Of a DNA stretch of 64,000 bases, positions 31,287 through 41,811 are shown in pieces. The notes under the pieces are model-generated. The model did not search any database and was not told the DNA's origin. It worked only from the letters and a program-made list of their open reading frames with translations. Every line of letters begins with the position of its first letter. Position 1 is the stretch's first letter. The position numbers and the translations under genes were made by a program. Source of the stretch: Skeletonema tropicum (Eukaryota; Bacillariophyta; Thalassiosirophyceae; Thalassiosirales; Thalassiosiraceae); the NCBI GenBank assembly GCA_037178625.1, contig CM074133.1, positions 2,294,001-2,358,000 on the forward strand, given 5' to 3'.

Positions 31287-33779
31287 TCAAGAGAAAACCT
31301 GCGGCATGGTCTTCGCGACCTCAAGCAGTTCTGAGTCCAGTTTGTCATCATCATCCCAAGGATCTTCACACTCCACTTCGGCATAAGAATTTGGACTACC
31401 ATCATCCTCATTGATTTCACCAACCTTCTTTTCCTCCATATTGAGCTGAAGCATAGCTTTCTCTAGTTCTGGCTCAAATCTTTCTTCCCTAGAACCTGCC
31501 TTGTTCTCATTTTTGGTATTGCTTCTTATAACATGTCCCTCGTTAAGCGTTGAAATCTCATGTTCAAGAAAGAATTCGTCAATCTCCATATTTACATCTT
31601 CCGGTAAATCAATTGGTTTACCACGAAATTTTGCATCACGACACTCAGGATCATGACAAGTTTGCCAGCAGACTCGATCTATCAAGTGGACATTCCAGAT
31701 GATATTGTTGCTTTTGTGAGCACGTCCAACATGTTCACAGTATCGATTGTCTCTCATGTTGTAACAGATTAATTGTGGAAGGGGCTGTAACATATACTCG
31801 AGTGTCCAGGTACCAATATTTCCAACTAGATTCTCTCTCTTTCCTAGAGTGTTGACAATGAATTGATCTAATGCAGGAAATGGAGACTTGCCGTATTCAG
31901 GACTTCCTCGTGGCGTCCTGGCGGGACCACCATAGCGAGGAGTAATGCATAGCTGCGCCTGCTCCTCTTCATCCAACAGCTCGAGAGGATGACGCAACGT
32001 AGGAAACTTTATCTTGGCTGAATTCGCAGGTACAACGAGCGTTGCAGCCAACGCCTCTGCGTGAGCTTCCCAACTCATTGAATTGCAAAACTTCTCAAAT
32101 GAGGCAGTATCACTTCCATTTTCTCGTGGTGATTTGGAAGCTGAGTGAGTCTCCACTGCTCTCATCCTACCTACATTGTCATATTGTTTTGGGAACAAGA
32201 ACTCGTTTGTTTCTGCAATGCGCAATGTTGCATCGCTTGTTTTACCAAATTTCTTTGAGCCTAGTAGCCTAAACAAGCGGTTGCGAGTGTACACTCCCAA
32301 ATCAATAATGCAAGACAATTTTGGCTTCACTTTCTCATCGTCCGAAACTTCTTCAGCGTTCACATACAAATGTTCAGCAAGAAGACCTCGCCCTTTTGCT
32401 TGCAATATACCTGCTTTGCGTTCTTTGTCCAATCGCGATACCATTGCTTTGACAAATATACCAGCCGCACGAGCTTCCTCGAATAGCAAACCCTCAGGAA
32501 GATGCATGATCCAATGGCGTGAAAACTTTTTGTCTGTGGACGAGTCCAAATCAACCATGTCAGAACGCTGTATAGAAATGCTATAGAACAGCTGAAATTG
32601 ATGCTGAATCTCATGAAACAATTCAGTGAGAAGATCTTCCGTTATAGCTGTTGTCAGGTGTGGACTGTAGTGCTTGTTAAACTCGAGATCAAAGTATAAC
32701 CTACATGGTGTGTCCTCTCTAATCAATTCATAGTAGTGGCGATTATTCGCATCACATTCTCGCCAATAGTGGTCGATGAAGCGCCCTAAGTGCGCGCTAA
32801 TGTATCGTCTTTTGCCATGTAGGGCCGTTTCCATTGCAAACATTCTTGGCTCAAACGACCATAGAACTGGTAACTTTGATGTGTTGTGTACATCATCACT
32901 AACTTCCTTTTCCTTGTCGTCCTCTTCATCTTCGAAAATAAAGATTGAGCTTATTGCAATGTCCTTGTTAGTTTGTTTGCAATCATCCACTTCTTTAAAA
33001 GTAACGCAGCTTTGCTTAGTGTTGTTGTCAAGTATGTTCTCCTTGTCATTTGTTTGCGAGCACGTCTCTGTACTGTTTTCTACAGAGCTACTATCAGTAC
33101 TAACGGAGTTAGTTTCATTCTCATCACAGTGTCTCTCAATAGCAGCATCTAAGAAAGGTAAAAAATCTGCTATTTCTTGTGTCAATGTTGGCACAGCATC
33201 ATTTACAGTTGTGGCCCTTGAAGATCGTACCAGTTGATCTGTATTGTTTGTCATGACAACTAAAGGCAATGATTTCTCTTCTAAGAACTCTTTGGTGAAT
33301 TGTTCTCGCCATGTGTGCTCTTCTGGACATGTTGCCTTTGCCTTTCCTTGCTTTGGTGATATTTTTGTAATTGATGCCGCTGCGGCAGCTGCAGTTACAT
33401 TTTTCTGTCGTCGATCTCTATCCTCGCTATCATCGGAATCATCTGAATTAGCAGCTACGTCGTCACCACTGGCAGCCGCAGCAAAATAATCCTTTAAATT
33501 TTCTTCCGCATCCCTAATGGCCATCTCTTGCAATGGGAATTTTCGAAGTGATGTCATTTCATGATAGACGTGACGTTGTATTGCTAGCTTTTTCGTAAAG
33601 GACCGTTTCTTTGTAATCATGTCGGTTGAGGTTGTAGCATTGCTGCCGCTATTATTCGTTTTAGCGTCATTGCCGCCAGATCTGATTTCAAAGGCTTTTA
33701 TTTGTGGTGACGACGCCATCGTGAGATCAATTTTCTGCACGTCCCTTGCTTTCATCCCTTGCATTTCCACCACGCTCAT
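31287..33779 (-). CDS. PRIMPOL: PrimPol, copy 2
   Basis: Identical at protein level to copy 1, frame intact, with the ATG corresponding to 21639 at 33779. Catalytic motifs I-III and the zinc ligands are unchanged. Confidence 0.85.
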   Translation of the reverse strand: MSVVEMQGMKARDVQKIDLTMASSPQIKAFEIRSGGNDAKTNNSGSNATTSTDMITKKRSFTKKLAIQRHVYHEMTSLRKFPLQEMAIRDAEENLKDYFAAAASGDDVAANSDDSDDSEDRDRRQKNVTAAAAAASITKISPKQGKAKATCPEEHTWREQFTKEFLEEKSLPLVVMTNNTDQLVRSSRATTVNDAVPTLTQEIADFLPFLDAAIERHCDENETNSVSTDSSSVENSTETCSQTNDKENILDNNTKQSCVTFKEVDDCKQTNKDIAISSIFIFEDEEDDKEKEVSDDVHNTSKLPVLWSFEPRMFAMETALHGKRRYISAHLGRFIDHYWRECDANNRHYYELIREDTPCRLYFDLEFNKHYSPHLTTAITEDLLTELFHEIQHQFQLFYSISIQRSDMVDLDSSTDKKFSRHWIMHLPEGLLFEEARAAGIFVKAMVSRLDKERKAGILQAKGRGLLAEHLYVNAEEVSDDEKVKPKLSCIIDLGVYTRNRLFRLLGSKKFGKTSDATLRIAETNEFLFPKQYDNVGRMRAVETHSASKSPRENGSDTASFEKFCNSMSWEAHAEALAATLVVPANSAKIKFPTLRHPLELLDEEEQAQLCITPRYGGPARTPRGSPEYGKSPFPALDQFIVNTLGKRENLVGNIGTWTLEYMLQPLPQLICYNMRDNRYCEHVGRAHKSNNIIWNVHLIDRVCWQTCHDPECRDAKFRGKPIDLPEDVNMEIDEFFLEHEISTLNEGHVIRSNTKNENKAGSREERFEPELEKAMLQLNMEEKKVGEINEDDGSPNSYAEVECEDPWDDDDKLDSELLEVAKTMPQVFS

Positions 33780-34164
33780 CCAAATACAGAGTATCAACGC
33801 AACAACCTTGACATACAGTTGCCTGAAGCAAATCAATACAGAGCAACAACCAACAACAATGATCACTCATTAGATTTCGTTCTGGCGATTTTTTTTCTCG
33901 CCCGCTTCGAGCTAAAACGACAAAGAGATTACCAGAAAAGATTCTTTCAGCTCTTACGTTGCATCGCGTCATCCACCGGCAGCACCGCTCACGACTCACG
34001 CACAAAATAAATTCGACCTTCTCACAGAATTGGAAGCAAATTGGAAGTTGTTCGATTGCTTTCGCTCTTGCCTTCAATCTGTATCACTCTCTTTTGGTTT
34101 GGGACAACATCAACTCAAATAATCTTGCCTTCGCCCTTCGCCACACTACCATAAAAGATCAGCA

Positions 34165-34731
34165 ATGAAAATGAATCGCCGGCACTCCTACATCCTTCTC
34201 TTGATCATAGCCGTCAGCGTTAGGTCGGTCTCATCCTTCTCCTCTCGCCCAAGAAAATCATCCAGGCGTGGCCGACGTTTACCATCTTCGTCTCCGCTCA
34301 CTACCCGTCGTGTCTTTGGGTCTACTCTTGCCGGTGGTGCTCACAGAATGTTCTCGACTATGAGACGTCCTGCCAATGCGAAAGAGGCGGGCGCATCATC
34401 TTCTACTACGGAAGGGACGACACAATCTTCGACTTCATTAAACTATCGAAAATCTGATGAATTTGAAGAGAATTATCAAATAGATGCTTGTTGGCAGACG
34501 GCAATGTCTGAAGTCAGTGAGGACGTGGATATGATAACAGAGGTAGAGCGTCGTCAGTTAATGACTGCGTCTTGTTCTTTGCAAGAAGAAGCCTCAGAGT
34601 TGGAACTTGTAAAAGAAGAAACGAAGCCAAAAACAAAAGATTCGGAATTAGTGGAGACTGCGAAGGCGTTCATACCAGTCGTCATTGAGATTGGAATGGT
34701 TGCTGTTGTAGCAAGTGCTCAGCGCTCTTGA
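34165..34731 (+). CDS. Small plastid-targeted protein, copy 2
   Basis: 188-residue protein identical to the one at 20687-21253: signal peptide with S-F cleavage site, basic transit region, acidic middle and hydrophobic C-terminus. No recognised family. Confidence 0.7.
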   Translation: MKMNRRHSYILLLIIAVSVRSVSSFSSRPRKSSRRGRRLPSSSPLTTRRVFGSTLAGGAHRMFSTMRRPANAKEAGASSSTTEGTTQSSTSLNYRKSDEFEENYQIDACWQTAMSEVSEDVDMITEVERRQLMTASCSLQEEASELELVKEETKPKTKDSELVETAKAFIPVVIEIGMVAVVASAQRS

Positions 34732-34942
34732 TACTCCACAGGAAAGGCATCATGTACATACATAAAAGGCTGTTACAAGTGTAGAAGGTTCGAAAACAAC
34801 TGTACCAAAAAATAATGTAACAAGAAATTTTGAAGTCGTGAATAAAGGAGGATATGTTGTTGTGATCAATAAATAGGCTAACGTTGAAAGTAAATCGTAC
34901 GAAACTCATTATATGCTTCTTTTTACTCATGCGGCATCTTGA

Positions 34943-36196
34943 TTACCAAACCCAAACAGCTGTGTTGGTACAAGACGAAGCAATTTGTGCATATTTTGGA
35001 TTTGAAGCTAAGCAATTAACACGATCAACGTGACCTCTCAACTTCCTTGCTAGCAATCCAGTATCAGCTTGATAGCAGCTCACGGTGCCATCATTATTAC
35101 CGCATAGAACTGATTTGTCATCTGATGTAAAACATGCTGCCATGGGAAGAGGCGAACTGTCAGCACCTCCCTCCATCTGAAATGAATGCATCACTGATCC
35201 TTCATAGCCATCCACCGTGAGAGCCACTCCCCCGTTTGTGCCAATCAAAATTTGTTTTCCAGATTTGTTGAAGTCTATAGATGTCCATTCCGATCGGCTA
35301 AGTGCATAGGCACGTTCAGGTGTGCTTCCTGTCGATCGTAGCTTGGCTTCGATGTCCTGTCGTTTTACTTGCATTTCTGAAAATGGTCCAGCACTATAGT
35401 TTCTTGCGTCAAATAGGTTTATATGCTATTATGATGAAAAAGTTGTGTAGGTGAAGCGTAATTGAGTGAGATGGTGTGGAATTGCTTTAGCAGTACTTAA
35501 ATATGATATAGATGGTAGGAAAGACAACAACTCACATTTCCTTCATCGCCAGCCATCTTGGCGGAAACACCAAATACAAGCCCTGTGCTATCAAAGGCAG
35601 CTAGAGGAGGACCTTCCACGGTCTGGGGTAATTTCAGTTCGCAGAGACTATTACCTGACTTTCCAACATTCCATAGCCTGCAACGTGAAGGTATGGTGGA
35701 GCAAAGATATTTAACTGGTGAGTGAAAGGTGAGTGAAAAGATGTGAAGCTGACCACTCCATGTTAGAATGCAAAATAATGAAGAAGAACGTACCGGACAG
35801 TTCCATCTGCGCTCGAACTTAGAAATGAGTCATCCACTGGGCTCATACTTATTGATGATACTACGCCTTGGTGTCCCTCAAACTCCCTCAATATTTTGTT
35901 GTCATGTACACTCAAGTAATAAACATTATTCTTCTTCGGTCCATTTTTCGAGGCCAGGTGCAAACAAAACACAGCGTTGATGGTGTGTGCATTTAACAGT
36001 CTTTATTCCCTTCTCTCTGCAACTTGATCATTTGTGGAGTACCTCCTTTGAGACAATCAAATATGCGCAGTACGCTATCCGCTTCTGAAGCCACAAATAG
36101 ATGCGAGCCCGATTCGTGATAGGAGAGAGATGTTGCTGTTGCTCTGCCGCGTATACATGCGGCCATCTTTGGCCCTGGCTCCGAAGAAAAATCCAT
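34943..36196 (-). CDS. WDR82/Swd2 WD40 protein, copy 2, frame broken in exon 1
   Basis: Exons 3 (34943-35425) and 2 (35536-35677) match copy 1. Exon 1 (about 35793-36196) carries extra single bases, for example one near 35952 ('cgaggccagg' against 'cgagccagg') and one near 36008 ('tttattccc' against 'tttatccc'), which break the frame twice. The first intron near 35785 also has an added base. Copies 1 and 3 are intact. These look like uncorrected consensus errors near a contig end rather than a pseudogene, but a real decaying copy would look similar. Confidence 0.7.
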
Positions 36197-37025
36197 GGTT
36201 GTTAGCACAACAAAACATAATGATGTACAAGGAGATGATGAGCGAGAGATCTGAGCGAGATTTGATCTCTTATTGACCGGGCAGATGTGTTCCTTTACCC
36301 CAAGAAATCCCCCAAGACAAGTAGGACTGGGTACCAGAGACGGTACTGGTGTTCATTATCGACATTTCGACACCAAATTCGGTGATAATTGGACCGCTAA
36401 AAAGGGGTCTAGGCCCTTCAATGGAGTATGCATAGCATGTGGCATGTGCGTGTGGCGCAGCATGTGGCTCGGGTCAACAGTAGAGTGCAGCAAAGTGAAG
36501 GGTTACCAATGGACAATAAGTAAAGCTCAGAAAGGAGGAGTATGCAGAAGCATGGGGCAAAGGCTAAGCGATGCAGCAAAGTAGGGTGTAGGTACAAATC
36601 AAGTCGTCAAAGGAGGAGTGTGCAGTAGACAATGGGACAAAGACTACGGAAGTAGAAGTATTATTTCTTTCAAGAGATCAAGACGTAATCTACGTATTTT
36701 CAATTGCAATCAATCAAACTAATTGCGCTCGCAGCTACGCCTCTCTGAGAGACGCAGTGTTGATTATTCATGGAGGAGAGAGTGCGTGAGGGGCAACCCG
36801 CCCTATCACTGTACGGAGCAAGGCTACTAAAATCAATCAGAACGAAGTAGAAGTGATAATCTCAAGACACGGAGATAATTTGATTTCTGCTTTTTATGTT
36901 ATTTACACACTTTTATTTCAAGACAATAGCGTTCCACGTATTCTAAATGCTGTGTTGTTAAATCGGAGAAGTACTCTCAAACTTATCAGCACACGTAAAA
37001 TAGTATCTGAAACTGAACTGGCTTT
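36197..37025. other. Intergenic between WDR82 and EFL, copy 2
   Basis: Mirror of 18402-19226 with a few extra single bases, for example 'gaccgggcag' near 36280 and 'agtaggactggg' near 36321. It contains the inverted copy of the 70-77 bp direct repeats and no gene. Confidence 0.5.
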
Positions 37026-37551
37026 TCACTCGGCGGAGACAGTGGATGTGACCTTTCCAAGCATCTTCAATCTGTTGGAGTCCATAACGGCAATACGTCC
37101 AAGGGCGGCGCACTTCTCGAAGGGCTCAACGAAAAGGGGTTGGGATGGCTGGAACTCAACCTCAGCGTTCTCGTATTGAGAAAGCCTCAGGAGGGTTGTC
37201 AACCTTAGCTCCACCGGTCTTCTTTCCCATCTTCCACAAGATTCTTGGTCATCTTGCACGCAACCTTGGCGGTACGGCAGAAAACAACAGGGGCATATCC
37301 AGGCTTGAGGACACCAGGGTGCTCTTGCACGGAAACCATTGCAGTGAAAGACTTGGTGGGCTTGAGCTCTCCATCCTTTTGGACGTAGATGATGTCACCG
37401 GGTTGGACCTTCTCATCCTTGGTGATACCCTTGATGGAAAGACCAACGGAGTCTCCGGGTGCGGCCTTGTCAAGAACCTTCTTGTGTTGTTCGATGGAGA
37501 AGATCTTCTTGTCCTTAAGTCCAGAGGGGCAGGATTCCGATAACATCTCCG
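37026..37551 (-). CDS. EFL: EFL GTPase, copy 2, 3' part only, frameshifted
   Basis: The last ~175 codons of EFL, cut by the N run. The frame is broken several times by added single bases (near 37191, 37247 and 37531 against copies 1 and 3). The GTPase domain is absent, so as written it could not function. Confidence 0.75.
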
Positions 37552-38051
37552 NNNNNNNNNNNNNNNNNNNNNNNNNNNNNNNNNNNNNNNNNNNNNNNNN
37601 NNNNNNNNNNNNNNNNNNNNNNNNNNNNNNNNNNNNNNNNNNNNNNNNNNNNNNNNNNNNNNNNNNNNNNNNNNNNNNNNNNNNNNNNNNNNNNNNNNNN
37701 NNNNNNNNNNNNNNNNNNNNNNNNNNNNNNNNNNNNNNNNNNNNNNNNNNNNNNNNNNNNNNNNNNNNNNNNNNNNNNNNNNNNNNNNNNNNNNNNNNNN
37801 NNNNNNNNNNNNNNNNNNNNNNNNNNNNNNNNNNNNNNNNNNNNNNNNNNNNNNNNNNNNNNNNNNNNNNNNNNNNNNNNNNNNNNNNNNNNNNNNNNNN
37901 NNNNNNNNNNNNNNNNNNNNNNNNNNNNNNNNNNNNNNNNNNNNNNNNNNNNNNNNNNNNNNNNNNNNNNNNNNNNNNNNNNNNNNNNNNNNNNNNNNNN
38001 NNNNNNNNNNNNNNNNNNNNNNNNNNNNNNNNNNNNNNNNNNNNNNNNNNN
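37552..38051. other. Assembly gap, 500 N
   Basis: Exactly 500 undetermined bases, a round number usual for gaps of unknown size. Left flank ends '...taacatctccg' and right flank begins 'cggagatgtta...', its exact reverse complement, so both sides stop at the same base of EFL (equivalent to 17879). Confidence 0.99.
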
Positions 38052-38574
38052 CGGAGATGTTATCGGAATCTGCCCCTCTGGACTTAAGGACAAGAAGATC
38101 TTCTCCATCGAACAACACAAGAAGGTTCTTGACAAGGCCGCACCCGGAGACTCCGTTGGTCTTTCCATCAAGGGTATCACCAAGGATGAGAAGGTCCAAC
38201 CCGGTGACATCATCTACGTCCAAAAGGATGGAGAGCTCAAGCCCACCAAGTCTTTCACTGCAATGGTTTCCGTGCAAGAGCACCCTGGTGTCCTCAAGCC
38301 TGGATATGCCCCTGTTGTTTTCTGCCGTACCGCCAAGGTTGCGTGCAAGATGACCAAGATCTTGTGGAAGATGGGAAAGAAGACCGGTGGAGCTAAGGTT
38401 GACAACCCTCCTGAGCTTTCTCAATACGAGAACGCTGAGGTTGAGTTCCAGCCATCCCAACCCCTTTTCGTTGAGCCCTTCGAGAAGTGCGCCGCCCTTG
38501 GACGTATTGCCGTTATGGACTCCAACAGATTGAAGATGCTTGGAAAGGTCACATCCACTGTCTCCGCCGAGTGA
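38052..38574 (+). CDS. EFL: EFL GTPase, copy 3, 3' part only
   Basis: The last 173 codons of EFL in an intact frame, from the residue equivalent to 17879 in copy 1 to the stop. The 5' part is lost in the N run. It retains 'KMGKKTGG' and '[12 protein letters not shown]'. Confidence 0.85.
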
Positions 38575-39399
38575 AAAGCCAGTTCAGTTTCAGATACTAT
38601 TTTACGTGTGCTGATAAGTTTGAGAGTACTTCTCCGATTTAACAACACAGCATTTAGAATACGTGGAACGCTATTGTCTTGAAATAAAAGTGTGTAAATA
38701 ACATAAAAAGCAGAAATCAAATTATCTCCGTGTCTTGAGATTATCACTTCTACTTCGTTCTGATTGATTTTAGTAGCCTTGCTCCGTACAGTGATAGGGC
38801 GGGTTGCCCCTCACGCACTCTCTCCTCCATGAATAATCAACACTGCGTCTCTCAGAGAGGCGTAGCTGCGAGCGCAATTAGTTTGATTGATTGCAATTGA
38901 AAATACGTAGATTACGTCTTGATCTCTTGAAAGAAATAATACTTCTACTTCCGTAGTCTTTGTCCCATGTCTACTGCACACTCCTCCTTTGACGACTTGA
39001 TTTGTACCTACACCCTACTTTGCTGCATCGCTTAGCCTTTGCCCCATGCTTCTGCATACTCCTCCTTTCTGAGCTTTACTTATTGTCCATTGGTAACCCT
39101 TCACTTTGCTGCACTCTACTGTTGACCCGAGCCACATGCTGCGCCACACGCACATGCCACATGCTATGCATACTCCATTGAAGGGCTAGACCCCTTTTTA
39201 GCGGTCCAATTATCACCGAATTTGGTGTCGAAATGTCGATAATGAACACCAGTACCGTCTCTGGTACCCAGTCTACTTGTCTTGGGGGATTTCTTGGGGT
39301 AAAGGAACACATCTGCCCGTCAATAAGAGATCAAATCTCGCTCAGATCTCTCGCTCATCATCTCCTTGTACATCATTATGTTTTGTTGTGCTAACAACC
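38575..39399. other. Intergenic between EFL and WDR82, copy 3
   Basis: Same content as 18402-19226, with the direct repeats at about 38958-39113. No gene seen. Confidence 0.5.
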
Positions 39400-40648
39400 A
39401 TGGATTTTTCTTCGGAGCCAGGGCCAAAGATGGCCGCATGTATACGCGGCAGAGCAACAGCAACATCTCTCTCCTATCACGAATCGGGCTCGCATCTATT
39501 TGTGGCTTCAGAAGCGGATAGCGTACTGCGCATATTTGATTGTCTCAAAGGAGGTACTCCACAAATGATCAAGTTGCAGAGAGAAGGGATAAAGACTGTT
39601 AAATGCACACACCATCAACGCTGTGTTTTGTTTGCACCTGGCTCGAAAAATGGACCGAAGAAGAATAATGTTTATTACTTGAGTGTACATGACAACAAAA
39701 TATTGAGGGAGTTTGAGGGACACCAAGGCGTAGTATCATCAATAAGTATGAGCCCAGTGGATGACTCATTTCTAAGTTCGAGCGCAGATGGAACTGTCCG
39801 GTACGTTCTTCATTATTTTGCATTCTAACATGGAGTGGTCAGCTTCACATCTTTTCACTCACCTTTCACTCACCAGTTAAATATCTTTGCTCCACCATAC
39901 CTTCACGTTGCAGGCTATGGAATGTTGGAAAGTCAGGTAATAGTCTCTGCGAACTGAAATTACCCCAGACCGTGGAAGGTCCTCCTCTAGCTGCCTTTGA
40001 TAGCACAGGGCTTGTATTTGGTGTTTCCGCCAAGATGGCTGGCGATGAAGGAAATGTGAGTTGTTGTCTTTCCTACCATCTATATCATATTTAAGTACTG
40101 CTAAAGCAATTCCACACCATCTCACTCAATTACGCTTCACCTACACAACTTTTTCATCATAATAGCATATAAACCTATTTGACGCAAGAAACTATAGTGC
40201 TGGACCATTTTCAGAAATGCAAGTAAAACGACAGGACATCGAAGCCAAGCTACGATCGACAGGAAGCACACCTGAACGTGCCTATGCACTTAGCCGATCG
40301 GAATGGACATCTATAGACTTCAACAAATCTGGAAAACAAATTTTGATTGGCACAAACGGGGGAGTGGCTCTCACGGTGGATGGCTATGAAGGATCAGTGA
40401 TGCATTCATTTCAGATGGAGGGAGGTGCTGACAGTTCGCCTCTTCCCATGGCAGCATGTTTTACATCAGATGACAAATCAGTTCTATGCGGTAATAATGA
40501 TGGCACCGTGAGCTGCTATCAAGCTGATACTGGATTGCTAGCAAGGAAGTTGAGAGGTCACGTTGATCGTGTTAATTGCTTAGCTTCAAATCCAAAATAT
40601 GCACAAATTGCTTCGTCTTGTACCAACACAGCTGTTTGGGTTTGGTAA
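39400..40648 (+). CDS. WDR82/Swd2 WD40 protein, copy 3
   Basis: Exons 39400-39800, 39914-40055 and 40166-40648 give the same 341-residue protein as copy 1, frame intact. Same COMPASS-type WD40 assignment. Confidence 0.83.
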
Positions 40649-40859
40649 TCAAGATGCCGCATGAGTAAAAAGAAGCATATAATGAGTTTCGTACGATTTA
40701 CTTTCAACGTTAGCCTATTTATTGATCACAACAACATATCCTCCTTTATTCACGACTTCAAAATTTCTTGTTACATTATTTTTTGGTACAGTTGTTTTCG
40801 AACCTTCTACACTTGTAACAGCCTTTTATGTATGTACATGATGCCTTTCCTGTGGAGTA

Positions 40860-41426
40860 TCAAGAGCGCTGAGCACTTGCTACAACAGCAACCATTCCAA
40901 TCTCAATGACGACTGGTATGAACGCCTTCGCAGTCTCCACTAATTCCGAATCTTTTGTTTTTGGCTTCGTTTCTTCTTTTACAAGTTCCAACTCTGAGGC
41001 TTCTTCTTGCAAAGAACAAGACGCAGTCATTAACTGACGACGCTCTACCTCTGTTATCATATCCACGTCCTCACTGACTTCAGACATTGCCGTCTGCCAA
41101 CAAGCATCTATTTGATAATTCTCTTCAAATTCATCAGATTTTCGATAGTTTAATGAAGTCGAAGATTGTGTCGTCCCTTCCGTAGTAGAAGATGATGCGC
41201 CCGCCTCTTTCGCATTGGCAGGACGTCTCATAGTCGAGAACATTCTGTGAGCACCACCGGCAAGAGTAGACCCAAAGACACGACGGGTAGTGAGCGGAGA
41301 CGAAGATGGTAAACGTCGGCCACGCCTGGATGATTTTCTTGGGCGAGAGGAGAAGGATGAGACCGACCTAACGCTGACGGCTATGATCAAGAGAAGGATG
41401 TAGGAGTGCCGGCGATTCATTTTCAT
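40860..41426 (-). CDS. Small plastid-targeted protein, copy 3
   Basis: 188 residues identical to the copies at 20687 and 34165. Signal peptide, S-F cleavage site, basic transit stretch, acidic middle and hydrophobic C-terminus. Function unknown. Confidence 0.7.
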   Translation of the reverse strand: MKMNRRHSYILLLIIAVSVRSVSSFSSRPRKSSRRGRRLPSSSPLTTRRVFGSTLAGGAHRMFSTMRRPANAKEAGASSSTTEGTTQSSTSLNYRKSDEFEENYQIDACWQTAMSEVSEDVDMITEVERRQLMTASCSLQEEASELELVKEETKPKTKDSELVETAKAFIPVVIEIGMVAVVASAQRS

Positions 41427-41811
41427 TGCTGATCTTTTATGGTAGTGTGGCGAAGGGCGAAGGCAAGATTATTTGAGTTGATGTTGTCCCAAACCAAAAG
41501 AGAGTGATACAGATTGAAGGCAAGAGCGAAAGCAATCGAACAACTTCCAATTTGCTTCCAATTCTGTGAGAAGGTCGAATTTATTTTGTGCGTGAGTCGT
41601 GAGCGGTGCTGCCGGTGGATGACGCGATGCAACGTAAGAGCTGAAAGAATCTTTTCTGGTAATCTCTTTGTCGTTTTAGCTCGAAGCGGGCGAGAAAAAA
41701 AATCGCCAGAACGAAATCTAATGAGTGATCATTGTTGTTGGTTGTTGCTCTGTATTGATTTGCTTCAGGCAACTGTATGTCAAGGTTGTTGCGTTGATAC
41801 TCTGTATTTGG

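Larger units (their letters stand above)
27709..37551 (-). repeat. Copy 2 of the ~10-kb block, inverted
   Basis: Reverse complement of 17879-27708, covering coding, intron and intergenic sequence. Genes in 28054-34731 translate identically to copy 1. From about 35770 to 37551, single-base insertions appear against copies 1 and 3 and shift gene coordinates by up to 9 bp. The copy stops inside EFL at the edge of the N run. Confidence 0.95.

Noticed and set aside
31287..33779. Treating the copy-2 genes as independently evolved paralogues
   Set aside because: Proteins and spacers are unchanged from copy 1, so there has been no independent evolution; recent duplication or assembly duplication explains it better.
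37249..38460. Open frames crossing the N run
   Set aside because: They read through undetermined bases and join opposite strands of the same gene; not real.
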